Source of the DNA: Improbicoccus devescovinae
GTDB taxonomy: Bacteria > Bacillota > Clostridia > Oscillospirales > Acutalibacteraceae
Length of the DNA: 64,000 bases
Assembly: GCA_036245095.1 (NCBI GenBank)
Contig: BSWA01000003.1
Span: forward strand, 62,001-126,000
Reading direction: 5' to 3'
Under the pieces are notes generated by a model. That model ran no database searches. It worked only from the letters and a program-made list of their open reading frames with translations, and was not told the origin of the DNA. This document shows, piece after piece, positions 9,512 through 18,071 of the stretch (positions are counted from its first letter, which is position 1; each line of letters begins with the position of its first letter). The position numbers and the translations under genes are program-made.

Positions 9512-9594
9512 TATTAGATTTATTTCCAAATTAAACAATCAAATCAAAATTACAAATACCGGAGATTAAATTACACCTCAGGCCAAAATGTTTA
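9512..9594 (-). pseudogene. IS5-type transposase C-terminal scrap
   Basis: Minus-strand translation gives KHFGLRCNLISGICNFDL followed by a stop, clearly related to the C-terminal piece at 4700-4765 and to the usual IS5 end RKRFGLRFNLIAGIYN. About 80 bases are alignable between the two copies, most of them identical. No open frame or other transposase part is next to it. Confidence 0.65.
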
Positions 9595-9696
9595 ATAATT
9601 CCCACTAGTTTTCCCAATTATTTTTTCGCCTTTTGACGCATAATGATATCAACGAGAATACAAATCAAAAAAGATAATAATACAAAAAATAAAAAT

Positions 9697-10863
9697 TTAC
9701 AAATTAACCTGATACACTCTTCCAGGTAATACATTTATTATACCCCAAAGTTCCAGTTGTGCCAATAATGTAGATAAAATATGCGTCTTAAACCCAGTAA
9801 GAATTTTTATTTCATCTATGTGTAATTTATTGTGATCTAACACATTTATTATTATTTTCATATTTTCAGTAAGTTCATGATGTTCAATTTGCCTATGTTC
9901 TTGTGGAATTACACAAGATTGTGAAACTTGTGATTCTTGAAATTCAAGTTGTTTAGATCTTTTTTGCAAATTACTAGGCCTAGGAGGAAAATTTATATTT
10001 GAATAATATTTCTTAATATCCAAAGAATCTTTTATTACTTTTGCACCATCCTCAATCAATTCAAAAATTCCCTCAGACAAAGGATTCTCGGCAAAAACAG
10101 GAGTAACAAAAACATCGCGATTCTGTTCAGCGGCGAAATTAGCGGTCACTAATGCACCACTTTTTTTTCCAGCTTCAACGACTATAGTTCCATGAGATAT
10201 GCCCGAAATTAATCGATTTCTTAAATAAAAATTGAAATTTCTCATAGGATATCCGGGTGGATATTCTGAAATTAAAACACCATTCTCTGAAATTTGATTT
10301 CTTAAATTTTCATTTGTTAATAAATATGGGAAATCAATACCACAGGCCAAAATCCCAACAGTTTGACCTTGCGCCGCAATGGCTCCCTTATGCGATGCAG
10401 TATCAATGCCAAGAGCTCCTCCACTTACTATTAATACATCTTCTGACGCAAGGTCATAAGCTGTTTTGAATGCCATCGCACTTCCAAAATAAGAGGCCGA
10501 CCGACTTCCTACAATAGAAATTACAAGCCGAGAATTAACACATGTTATGTCTCCTTTTGCATACAAAACACAAGGTGGATTATCTATGCGTTTTAAAAGA
10601 TCTGGATAATTTTTATCTGAAAATCCAATTACATTATATCCCAATCTTTTGCATTTGTCTAACACCAACTGAGCATCTGTCAAAGAATATTTTTGCAAAT
10701 TTTCCAATTCATTACGTTTAAATATTCCATAAGAAGCCCAGACTCTTTCGCCGCTATCATAAAAATCTTTTATAGGATTTTGTGAAGACATAACAAATCT
10801 TACTTTATGATTCCCAAAATTCAATGATCTCTGAAGCCAAATCCAGTATAATACATCTTGCAT
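9697..10863 (-). CDS. dprA: DNA-processing protein DprA/Smf
   Basis: Rossmann-like single-stranded DNA-binding protein that protects incoming DNA during transformation and loads RecA. 388 residues. The core is complete: VISIVGSRSASYFG near 113, the phosphate-binding VSGGALGIDTASHKGA near 145, FPYLLTNENLRNQI, VVEAGKKSGALVTANFAAEQNRDVFV split across 222-250, and a C-terminal winged-helix-like domain (about 325-388). ATG start at 10863. Transcribed after the rRNA methyltransferase and ribosomal protein genes. With comF at 49.9 kb it is one of two competence-type genes in the window; DprA also persists in bacteria not known to take up DNA. Confidence 0.94.
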   Translation of the reverse strand: MQDVLYWIWLQRSLNFGNHKVRFVMSSQNPIKDFYDSGERVWASYGIFKRNELENLQKYSLTDAQLVLDKCKRLGYNVIGFSDKNYPDLLKRIDNPPCVLYAKGDITCVNSRLVISIVGSRSASYFGSAMAFKTAYDLASEDVLIVSGGALGIDTASHKGAIAAQGQTVGILACGIDFPYLLTNENLRNQISENGVLISEYPPGYPMRNFNFYLRNRLISGISHGTIVVEAGKKSGALVTANFAAEQNRDVFVTPVFAENPLSEGIFELIEDGAKVIKDSLDIKKYYSNINFPPRPSNLQKRSKQLEFQESQVSQSCVIPQEHRQIEHHELTENMKIIINVLDHNKLHIDEIKILTGFKTHILSTLLAQLELWGIINVLPGRVYQVNL

Positions 10864-10879
10864 ATTAAAATTTACCTAA

Positions 10880-11713
10880 TTATTTTTTAAATTTATTTTT
10901 ATATAACTCCCAAAGCACTATGCCAACAGTCACCGATACATTTAAAGATTCTACATTTTTATACATAGGAATCCGCAGTTTAACATCACAAGTCTCTAAA
11001 CTTTTACTAGTAAGCCCAACTCCTTCATTGCCGACTAAAATTATATTTTTAGAATATGAATCCACCTTACTTAAAATCTCAATATTTTCATTAGAGCCAT
11101 GAGGAGTCAACCCAAAAATTTTAAAATTTTCTTGTTTCAATTCCAGCAAATACTCCAAAAAATTTTCGACATAACTCACAGTTGTCCTTAAAACCAAACC
11201 TGAAGAAGCTCTTATTACTTTAGGGTTATATGCATCACAACATGTTTTACTCGCGAAAATATATCTAACCCCGAACGCATAACATGATCTAATAATAGAA
11301 CCAAAATTCAAAGGATTTTGTATATTTTCAACAAAAAAAATATTATTTGCATTTTTTTTTGTTAAAAATTCACATTTTTCTAATTCAACAGGTTGTTGGC
11401 ACACAAAAACCGCTCCCGAGCACGACACAACTGAAGCAACAGAATTTAATATCCCAGCTTTTACGACATAACTTCTATCTGAACTAGACAAAATTTTTTC
11501 TCGTACCGCAACCTCCAAATTACCAAATAATTTTTCATCAAAATAAGATTCCAATATTTTTATACCAAAACCCAACATTTCTAACATTAATTTTATGCTT
11601 TCTACAACAAACATACCACTACTATTTCTAAAAGAAACGTCTCTTAAAAGCCGGAAAATATTTTTAATTTTTTTATTATTTCTTGATGTCACAAAACAAC
11701 AATCAAAACTCAT
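10880..11713 (-). CDS. TrmH/SpoU family RNA 2'-O-methyltransferase
   Basis: SAM-dependent 2'-O-ribose methyltransferase of the SPOUT superfamily, probably acting on 23S rRNA (RlmB-like). 277 residues with an N-terminal substrate-binding domain (about 1-105) and a C-terminal knotted domain carrying the three SpoU motifs: ENIQNPLNFGSIIRSCYAFG near 128-147, LVGNEGVGL near 226, and IPMYKNVESLNVSVTVGIVL near 246-265. It directly follows rplT (6-base gap), a placement common in clostridia, suggesting co-expression with ribosome components. Exact target nucleotide is unknown. Confidence 0.88.
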   Translation of the reverse strand: MSFDCCFVTSRNNKKIKNIFRLLRDVSFRNSSGMFVVESIKLMLEMLGFGIKILESYFDEKLFGNLEVAVREKILSSSDRSYVVKAGILNSVASVVSCSGAVFVCQQPVELEKCEFLTKKNANNIFFVENIQNPLNFGSIIRSCYAFGVRYIFASKTCCDAYNPKVIRASSGLVLRTTVSYVENFLEYLLELKQENFKIFGLTPHGSNENIEILSKVDSYSKNIILVGNEGVGLTSKSLETCDVKLRIPMYKNVESLNVSVTVGIVLWELYKNKFKK

Positions 11714-11719
11714 TATTTA

Positions 11720-12082
11720 TTATACATTCCCGACAGCTTCTGGCTGTCCATTAGCCAAAGCCACAAATGAATTAAAATCAGAAATTGCAATTTCTGCAAG
11801 CATTTTTCTGTTTAAATTTATATTATATTTCTTCAACTTCGCGATAAAACAAGAATAATTCGTGCCAATCGACCTACAAGCTGCAGAAATTCTTGTAATC
11901 CATAATCTTCTAAAATCTCTCTTTCTATGTTTGCGCCCAATATACGCATAATTCCCCGATTTCATCACCGCTTGTTTTGCCATTTTAAAATGCTTACTTT
12001 TAGCCCCCCAATAGCCTTTAGCTAATCTTAAAATTTTCTTTCTTCTTTTTCGTGTCGAAGTTCCGCAGTCAATTTTAGGCAT
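11720..12082 (-). CDS. rplT: 50S ribosomal protein L20
   Basis: Early-assembly 23S rRNA-binding protein, 120 residues. The basic N-terminal tail (STRKRRKKILRLAKGYWGAK) and the core motifs YAYIGRKHRKRDFRRLWI and INAA-like RISAACRSIGTNYS are typical. ATG at 12082 sits 8 bases after AGGAGGT; a TTG one codon earlier is less suitable. It overlaps the 3' end of rpmI by 8 bases, so translation is probably coupled. In low-GC Gram-positives L20 represses this operon by binding its leader mRNA. Confidence 0.97.
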   Translation of the reverse strand: MPKIDCGTSTRKRRKKILRLAKGYWGAKSKHFKMAKQAVMKSGNYAYIGRKHRKRDFRRLWITRISAACRSIGTNYSCFIAKLKKYNINLNRKMLAEIAISDFNSFVALANGQPEAVGNV

Positions 12083-12290
12083 CAAGCTTACCTCCTAAAT
12101 ATGGTAACATTTTTATAACTTGTTTATAGTTTGTAACGCTAGCTACAGTACTCTGTCTTAAAAATCTTTTCCGTTTGCGCTTTTTTTTAGACAAAATATG
12201 ATTTTTATTAGCATGCCACCGAACCAACTTGCCATTAGCACTCATTTTAAACCGCTTTTTGGCACCTTTATGAGTTTTTATTTTATACAT
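12075..12290 (-). CDS. rpmI: 50S ribosomal protein L35
   Basis: Small basic ribosomal protein of 71 residues (usually 64-66). The family start MYKIKTHKGAKKRFKMSANGK and the basic centre HILSKKKRKRKRFLR are intact. It lies between infC and rplT in the classic infC-rpmI-rplT order, but 349 bases of AT-rich spacer holding a tandem duplication separate it from infC, so it may have its own promoter. ATG start with AAAGGTGG upstream. Confidence 0.97.
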   Translation of the reverse strand: MYKIKTHKGAKKRFKMSANGKLVRWHANKNHILSKKKRKRKRFLRQSTVASVTNYKQVIKMLPYLGGKLDA

Positions 12291-12351
12291 TTAATTCCCA
12301 ACCACCTTTCTACCGAGTAAATTACAGAAATATCATCTATTAAATTTCATT

Positions 12352-12588
12352 TTTCAAATAAATACTTATATCCCAGACAAATCTAACAATATTTAAAATA
12401 TTTAAATTTTCCAAACTACTTTAATATTATTATTTATATCATGATACCAATTATAAACAAATTTTTTATATTTCAAATAAATACTTATATCAGAGACAAA
12501 TCTAACAATATTTAAAATATTCAAATTTCCCCAAACTACTTTAATATTATTATTTATACTACAATACCAATTCTAATACAAATTTTAC
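12352..12588. repeat. tandem duplication of a ~119-bp unit between infC and rpmI
   Basis: Two consecutive copies (12352-12470 and 12471-12588) each begin TTTCAAATAAATACTTATAT and run through AAATCTAACAATATTTAA to CTACTTTAATATTATT; they differ at scattered bases. They fill most of the 12291-12639 spacer, which holds no convincing gene. No L20-leader-like structure is obvious in it. Confidence 0.85.
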
Positions 12589-12639
12589 ATATATTAACTC
12601 AAACCATCCCATCATCTATAAAATGATTATTTTTAGCTC

Positions 12640-13308
12640 TTAACTAATTATTTCAGGATTATTCAAGTCACTTTCCCCGAGATCATTTTTTTGCTCTTGA
12701 ATACTATCTACAGGATCATTCGCGGGCAAATCCGACATAACATCCGCCTTTAACAGGAATTGATCACTAGCCTCGATTTGATTTTTTTTAACCAAAAAAC
12801 ACACTACGTGCCGAGACTCAATAACAATGTCGCCAACACCAGCAGCAAATTCAGAACACATCGACATAAATTTCAACAATACATTACGGCCTATATCGGG
12901 GCGCGAATTTTCCCGGCCTTTTAATTTAACGCTCACTTTTACTTTATTGCCACTGTCAACGAACTCCTTGACTTTATTTGCTTTAGTAGCAAGATCGCCA
13001 ATCCCAATATTCACCGATAACCTAATTTCTTTTATTACACTCAAAGATTTTTGCCGTTGGCGAGTTTTTTTCTTTTTTTTATCACATTCAAAACAATACT
13101 TACCATAATTCATAATCTTGCACACTGGTACATCTGAACTTCCGCCGATTCTAACTAGGTCCAGATTATCAACTAACGCCAGATTACGCGCTTCTTCAAT
13201 AGGGACTACACCGAGCTGAACGCCTTGTTCGTTTAGTAAACGAACAGTTCTAGCTGTTATTGTACCATTAATTTGTATCTGTTTGATGTTGTTATTATTA
13301 GCTATCAA
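12640..13308 (-). CDS. infC: translation initiation factor IF-3
   Basis: Binds the 30S subunit, blocks 70S formation and proofreads start-codon/initiator pairing. About 222 residues: N-domain (NGTITARTVRLLNEQGVQLG), linker rich in lysine (CDKKKKKTRQRQKS), C-domain (KEIRLSVNIGIGDLATKANK, GRENSRPDIG), plus an extra acidic tail of about 30 residues. The start is taken as TTG at 13308, 5 bases after AGGGGGC; ATA follows it directly and is also possible. IF3 genes often use rare starts for autoregulation. A TTGACA-N17-TATATT promoter lies just upstream. Confidence 0.93.
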   Translation of the reverse strand: MIANNNNIKQIQINGTITARTVRLLNEQGVQLGVVPIEEARNLALVDNLDLVRIGGSSDVPVCKIMNYGKYCFECDKKKKKTRQRQKSLSVIKEIRLSVNIGIGDLATKANKVKEFVDSGNKVKVSVKLKGRENSRPDIGRNVLLKFMSMCSEFAAGVGDIVIESRHVVCFLVKKNQIEASDQFLLKADVMSDLPANDPVDSIQEQKNDLGESDLNNPEIIS

Positions 13309-13348
13309 ATCGCCCCCTTGCGACAATGAAAAATATTAAGACCTTGGA

Positions 13349-13377
13349 AAATATATCACATCAAAAAATGTTGTCAA
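13349..13377 (-). promoter_or_regulatory. infC: promoter directly upstream of infC
   Basis: Minus-strand TTGACA (13377-13372), 17-base spacer, TATATT (13354-13349). Initiation about 7 bases later would give a leader of only about 30 nucleotides before the TTG start, leaving no room for a long regulatory leader from this promoter. Confidence 0.65.
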
Positions 13378-13452
13378 TCTTTTTTTAGACATTTCGTAAA
13401 TTTATATTTTAAATTTCTTAAATTAAATTCACCTGAAAAAAACTAACTTAGG

Positions 13453-13524
13453 TTATTTTGTGCGATATTGCCAGGTTAATACTTGGATTGTGATGCCCGA
13501 TATAAAATTAACAAAAAAAACCAT
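13453..13524 (-). CDS. candidate 23-residue leader peptide upstream of infC
   Basis: A short ATG frame ending in TAA, with AAAGGATGTGA just before the ATG, downstream of the cassette promoter at 13572-13600 and upstream of infC. The peptide is hydrophobic (MVFFVNFISGITIQVLTW...). It may be translated, but a frame this short can arise by chance and nothing beyond the ribosome-binding site supports it. Confidence 0.25.
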   Translation of the reverse strand: MVFFVNFISGITIQVLTWQYRTK

Positions 13525-13544
13525 TCACATCCTTTAGAATACAA

Positions 13545-13600
13545 TTTATAACTTAAACTCCTTCTAATTTTTATTGTATTAGCATTATTAAATTTGTCAA
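13545..13600 (-). promoter_or_regulatory. dispersed promoter/RBS cassette, copy 1
   Basis: Minus-strand TTGACA (13600-13595), 16-base spacer, TACAAT, then AAAAATTAGAAGGAGTTTAA. This is the same order and core (ATTGACA...AAATTAGAAGGA) as copies near 18.7, 36.8 and 47.4-47.9 kb. It points towards infC but lies about 270 bases from it. Confidence 0.6.
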
Positions 13601-13658
13601 TAGCTTTTTTGTAAACTAACAAAAAATATATCTAATTATATCACATTAATAAATTTAG

Positions 13659-14369
13659 TCAAGATATTTTTTTTGCACACGCCATTGCTCCTTGCCGACA
13701 TTCCCCTGTTATACACGGCGGTCCCGCTGTCGCAAAAATGTTAGGAGCTATTTTCTTAACTAAATTGAGCATTTCATTAGCCGCATTTCGAATTTCCAGT
13801 TGTGCACGATTACAACAGCGTAATTTGAAAAAATTCAACAAACTTCTAGCATTAAAAGTACAAATTATTTTACTTTCTGTAGCGCCGGGTAGGATGTATC
13901 TAGCAATTTCCAATATATCTTTTTCTAGTTTTTTTGTTGTATTTTCACATAAATTATTATTTTTGCATAAAAATCTTGTTATTTTCTCATAAGATTTTTT
14001 TATATTATTTATTTCTGACAAAAACTCGAAATTAGCAGCTGAATTATCAGCAATTTTTTTAGGAATAATAAAATTAAATTTATTTTCTGGCACATATCTT
14101 TGACTTCTCACACTGAATGACGCAATTCTATGTCGAGTAATTTGAGATAAAAAAACTCGCGATACTTTTTCTATTCCAAACGTAAAAGACGCATGTTCTA
14201 ATGGACTTTCGTGGCCTAATTTTATCAATTTTTTTATAAATAACCCACATTTTTCTTCATCCATTTTATTTAAAATTTCATTAATTTCTAAACTTGAATA
14301 ACAAAGCTTAGCTGCCGCTGTAATTAGTTTTTCAGGTTCCGGTGTATGAGAAATTAAAGTTATTTTCAT
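13659..14369 (-). CDS. thyX: flavin-dependent thymidylate synthase ThyX
   Basis: Makes dTMP from dUMP using FAD and methylene-tetrahydrofolate, independently of ThyA. 236 residues. The ThyX signature RHRIASFSVRSQR (79-91) is intact, and HESPLEHASFTF near 53 is the usual FAD/dUMP region. ATG at 14369 is chosen, 8 bases after GGAG; the frame extends ten codons further without a site. It lies 33 bases after tlyA on the same strand. Using ThyX spares the cell a dihydrofolate reductase step. Confidence 0.95.
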   Translation of the reverse strand: MKITLISHTPEPEKLITAAAKLCYSSLEINEILNKMDEEKCGLFIKKLIKLGHESPLEHASFTFGIEKVSRVFLSQITRHRIASFSVRSQRYVPENKFNFIIPKKIADNSAANFEFLSEINNIKKSYEKITRFLCKNNNLCENTTKKLEKDILEIARYILPGATESKIICTFNARSLLNFFKLRCCNRAQLEIRNAANEMLNLVKKIAPNIFATAGPPCITGECRQGAMACAKKIS

Positions 14370-14402
14370 ACGTATTTCTCCTATATTTCTTAATTTCATT
14401 TG

Positions 14403-15224
14403 TTATATTTTAATATATTTTTTTAAAATCTTATGAGAATTTGTTTCAATTTCACAAATATTAATATTTTTAGAAACCTTTGGGATCGCACTTTGCTTCA
14501 AGAAAATTAAGTATTCTATATTCCCGTTAGGACCAGTAATAGGTGAAAAATCTAAATTCTCAACGGAAAAACCATAATTTAAACAAATTTTAATTATTTT
14601 TTTGATTATTTTTGTTATTAATGCCGAACTTTTTATAACTCCATTATTATTTAAATCATGTTTACTTGCTTCAAATTGCGGTTTAATTAGGCAAACCCCA
14701 TAAATATTAACACCTTTATTTAAAATTTTTGTTACATTATCCAAAACAATTCCCAAAGATATAAACGAAACATCAATAGTAAAAAAATTTATATTATCTT
14801 TTATTAATTTTGTGTTAATATATCTTATATTTGTACGTTCAATATTAATTACCCTAGGATCATTCCGTAATTTCCAATGAAGTTGCCCAAAACCAACGTC
14901 TACAGCATACACTTTTATACAGCCATGTTGAAGCATGCAATCAGTGAAACCGCCAGTCGACGCACCTACGTCAAGCGCAATTTTATTTTTTAGATTAATT
15001 TGAAATTTTTTTATCGCTTTTTCTAATTTTAGACCGCCGCGACTAACATATTTCAAATTTCCTGTTAATATAATTTCGGAATTTTCGCAACACAAAATAC
15101 TCGGCTTTTTTGTAAGCTGATTATTAACTAATACTTTACCTTCTTTAATTAAAAATTTAGCTTTTTCTCTGCTTTCAGTTAAACCTTTCAAATAAATTAA
15201 AATATCTAATCTTTGCTTTTTTAT
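14403..15224 (-). CDS. tlyA: TlyA family rRNA 2'-O-methyltransferase, ATA start proposed
   Basis: S4 domain (about 5-65, KQRLDILIYLKGLTESREKA) followed by an FtsJ-like methyltransferase (KIALDVGASTGGFTDCMLQHG, the SAM loop). Family members methylate cytidines in 16S and 23S rRNA. It follows dxs, the usual clostridial order. The ribosome-binding site GGTGA overlaps the dxs stop; 7 bases later the frame has ATA, which would give the family-typical start M-K-K-Q-R-L-D. The only standard start upstream is TTG at 15245, inside dxs and lacking a ribosome-binding site. About 273 residues. Confidence 0.87.
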   Translation of the reverse strand: MKKQRLDILIYLKGLTESREKAKFLIKEGKVLVNNQLTKKPSILCCENSEIILTGNLKYVSRGGLKLEKAIKKFQINLKNKIALDVGASTGGFTDCMLQHGCIKVYAVDVGFGQLHWKLRNDPRVINIERTNIRYINTKLIKDNINFFTIDVSFISLGIVLDNVTKILNKGVNIYGVCLIKPQFEASKHDLNNNGVIKSSALITKIIKKIIKICLNYGFSVENLDFSPITGPNGNIEYLIFLKQSAIPKVSKNINICEIETNSHKILKKYIKI

Positions 15225-15231
15225 TAAAATA

Positions 15232-17163
15232 TCACCAGAATTCAATTATATTTTTTTTCATGCCGTCATAATCAATAAAAAATTTTTTTAATTGCTCATC
15301 AATTTCAGCATGTTCAACAAAAGATTCGTTTATTGCCACAAGCTTGAACTCGCCAGTGAATTTTTTAAAAACAAGATTTGAAGCGAATTTCTCACCTACA
15401 CCACCATAATTAATGTGTTCTTCAAAAAATAGAATTTTTCTAAAATTCAATACAAAATCCACAGAATTCATATCTATAGGTTTTATGACGTTTAATTTAA
15501 GTAAACAAAATTGATGATTTTCTTTGAATTCTTCTAAAATTTTTGCCAAAAATAAGAAAATTCTACCATAACTTATTACTAATAATTTTTTGGATGAATT
15601 TAACAAAAAATTATCTGTGGGAGTTATTTTTATGGGCGAATTGTATCCAGAAATATATGAATAAACCTCGAAATTTTGATTATTATAATCAATCCATTTA
15701 GGCTTATAAAATTCTCCACCTTTGGGATATCTTATAGCAACGGAACATGTGTCCGAAATTGCTTGATTTAACATGTTTTTTAATTCCGTAAAATAACTGG
15801 GAACATAAATTTTTAAATTAGGTATAATATTTAATAACGAAATATCAAAAATACCTTGATGAGATTCCCCATCATTACCAACTAATCCAGCTCGGTCAAT
15901 GTTAAAAATAACTTTTAAATTTTGCATAGAAACATCATGTACAATTTGATCAATAGTTCTCTGCAAAAATGTGGAATATACACAAAAAATAGGAATCATT
16001 CCGCCTGCAGCCAGTCCAGCCGCGAAGGCTACCGCATGAGATTCAGCTATACCAACATCTGCAAAGCGTTCTGGAAATTTCTGCTCGTATTCCTCAAGGC
16101 CCAAACAACGAGTCATAGCGGCGGTAATTACGTAAATTTTTTGATTTTTAGCCGAAATACTACATAATTCTTTTCCCATCACACTTGAAAAAGACTCAAT
16201 ATTTCCAGACTTCGATATACCAGTAAAACAATCAAATTTGTTTATTCCATGAAAAATATTCGGGTCGTTTTCTGCGAATTTATAACCTTTACCTTTTTTT
16301 GTCACGACATGAAGTAAAACTGGTTTATCATTTTTTTTAATTTTTTCTAAAATATTAATTAAATTATATATATCATGGCCATCAATTGGACCATAATAAA
16401 CAAATCCCATATCTTCAAAAATAGTACTTTCACGCAAAATAGAAGTCTTAATTGTTTGTCTAGATTTTACCAAAATTTGCTTTAATTTACTCCCGAATAT
16501 AGGAACACTGCCCAAAAATTTATCTAATCCACGTTTAGTATTTAAATACATAGACATGACTCTTAATTTCGTGAAATAGCTAGAAATAGAACCTACATTT
16601 TTAGAAATAGACATTTTGTTATCATTCAAAATAAGCAAAAAATTCTTCCCGAACCTACTAGCATTATTCATGCCTTCATACGAAATCCCACCAGTCATCG
16701 CGCCATCACCAACGATAGCTACCGTTTTAGGAATAAAAAACTTATGATTTTTATCCCGTATATTGCATTTATTTAGACTTCCTGCGATTGACAGCCCTAA
16801 AGATGTCGAAATCGCTACGCTACTATGCCCAGTTGTAAATTTATCAAATTGACTTTCTTTTTTATTCGAAAACCCGGAAATGCCGTTTTTTTTTCGTATA
16901 GAATCTATGTTTTTAAATCTTCCAGTTAGCATTTTAAAAGCATAACATTGATGTCCAACGTCCCAAACTATGTTATTTTCTTGTTCGAAAAATACTCTCA
17001 AAACCGCAATGGTAAGCTCTATGACTCCTAAATTAGAAGCTAAATGGCCTCCATTTTCAGAAACTAATTTTATTATCTTATTTCGAATTTCTTCAGCAAG
17101 AAAATTTAAATTTTTAACATATTTAAGATCATTTGGTGAATTAATTTTGTCTAAAATGCCCAA
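15232..17163 (-). CDS. dxs: 1-deoxy-D-xylulose-5-phosphate synthase
   Basis: Thiamine-diphosphate enzyme that condenses pyruvate and glyceraldehyde 3-phosphate, the entry to the MEP isoprenoid pathway (undecaprenyl carrier, quinones) and to thiamine/pyridoxal. About 643 residues. Visible landmarks: ASNLGVIELTIAVLRVF, TGHSSVAISTSLGLS, the ThDP motif VGDGAMTGGISYEGMNNA...NDN, and the transketolase C-half with RAGLVGNDGESHQGIFD. Start TTG 17163 is chosen from the family pattern GILDKINSP and the site GAGG 8 bases or so upstream; ATG 17196 is an alternative. Its stop is embedded in the tlyA ribosome-binding site. Confidence 0.95.
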   Translation of the reverse strand: MGILDKINSPNDLKYVKNLNFLAEEIRNKIIKLVSENGGHLASNLGVIELTIAVLRVFFEQENNIVWDVGHQCYAFKMLTGRFKNIDSIRKKNGISGFSNKKESQFDKFTTGHSSVAISTSLGLSIAGSLNKCNIRDKNHKFFIPKTVAIVGDGAMTGGISYEGMNNASRFGKNFLLILNDNKMSISKNVGSISSYFTKLRVMSMYLNTKRGLDKFLGSVPIFGSKLKQILVKSRQTIKTSILRESTIFEDMGFVYYGPIDGHDIYNLINILEKIKKNDKPVLLHVVTKKGKGYKFAENDPNIFHGINKFDCFTGISKSGNIESFSSVMGKELCSISAKNQKIYVITAAMTRCLGLEEYEQKFPERFADVGIAESHAVAFAAGLAAGGMIPIFCVYSTFLQRTIDQIVHDVSMQNLKVIFNIDRAGLVGNDGESHQGIFDISLLNIIPNLKIYVPSYFTELKNMLNQAISDTCSVAIRYPKGGEFYKPKWIDYNNQNFEVYSYISGYNSPIKITPTDNFLLNSSKKLLVISYGRIFLFLAKILEEFKENHQFCLLKLNVIKPIDMNSVDFVLNFRKILFFEEHINYGGVGEKFASNLVFKKFTGEFKLVAINESFVEHAEIDEQLKKFFIDYDGMKKNIIEFW

Positions 17164-17303
17164 ATTATGCAACCTCAACTCTAATAAACATATCATACGA
17201 CGATTGTAGCTATAATTTTGATTAAAATACTTAAAATTTAATTTGCATAAACAGCTAAAATTATATTTAAAAATTATATATTTTTAGTTAAAATGCCTAA
17301 AAT

Positions 17304-17561
17304 TTAATCAACAGAATATGGTAATAATGCCATATGACGTGCTCTTTTTATCGCTAAAGTTAAAACGCGCTGATGCTTGGCACACATGCCGGTAACCCGC
17401 CTAGGTAAAATTTTAGCCCGTTCTGACATGAATCTTCTTAATTTTAATGGCTCTTTGAAATCAACCAAAACGTTTCTGTCTACACAAAAAGAACAAACTT
17501 TTTTCCTACGCCTACCTCCACGAGTTCTTTCATCATCGCGTCTTTCTTTATTTTCCGCCAA
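17304..17561 (-). CDS. rpsR: 30S ribosomal protein S18
   Basis: Small-subunit platform protein binding with S6 to 16S rRNA. 85 residues. The core LRRFMSERAKILPRRVTGMCAKHQR is fully typical. TTG at 17561, 5 bases after GGGGGGA, is chosen; the frame reaches back to an ATG at 17585 that would overlap this site. The cysteine pair CSFC plus C-AKH in the C+ form of S18 suggests a zinc-binding version. Last gene of rpsF-ssb-rpsR. Confidence 0.95.
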   Translation of the reverse strand: MAENKERRDDERTRGGRRRKKVCSFCVDRNVLVDFKEPLKLRRFMSERAKILPRRVTGMCAKHQRVLTLAIKRARHMALLPYSVD

Positions 17562-17602
17562 TAATATCCCCCCATTCTTATGCATGTAATTTTAATATTT
17601 TT

Positions 17603-18046
17603 TTAAAACGGCAAATCATCCTGATCTTCGGTATTTCCGCCTGAAAAGCTACTTGCACCGCCACTTGTATAACTAGAACCCGAATTTTCAGCAGCATCCT
17701 CTGGTATAGGATCCGCATTATTACTATTTTTTGACTCCACAAAATGAACATTGTTTGCGATTATGTCATATACCTTGCGTTTAACTCCATTTGCATCTAC
17801 ATATGACCTAGTTTGCATCGATCCATCGACACCGATGAGCTGTCCCTTGCCAAAATGATTACATACAAACTCAGCAGTACTACGCCAAGTTACGACATCG
17901 AAAAAATCAGTTTGGCGATCTTCACCCTGCTTAACAAAAGACCGCGAAACAGCTATACTGAATCTGCACATGGCAATATCAGATGTGGTATGACGCAACT
18001 CAGGATTAGCAGTAAGTCTTCCAACAAATGCTACAACATTTAACAT
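17603..18046 (-). CDS. ssb: single-stranded DNA-binding protein
   Basis: Coats single-stranded DNA in replication, repair and recombination. 147 residues: OB-fold in the first ~105 (VVAFVGRLTANPELRHTTSD, FFDVVTWRSTAEFVCNHFGKG), a disordered Ser/Gly-rich linker, and the protein-docking tip DDLPF at the very end. It lies between rpsF and rpsR, the standard Firmicutes order. ATG start preceded by AAGGAGAAG. Confidence 0.97.
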   Translation of the reverse strand: MLNVVAFVGRLTANPELRHTTSDIAMCRFSIAVSRSFVKQGEDRQTDFFDVVTWRSTAEFVCNHFGKGQLIGVDGSMQTRSYVDANGVKRKVYDIIANNVHFVESKNSNNADPIPEDAAENSGSSYTSGGASSFSGGNTEDQDDLPF

Positions 18047-18071
18047 TTAACTTCTCCTTAAAATCAAAAAC

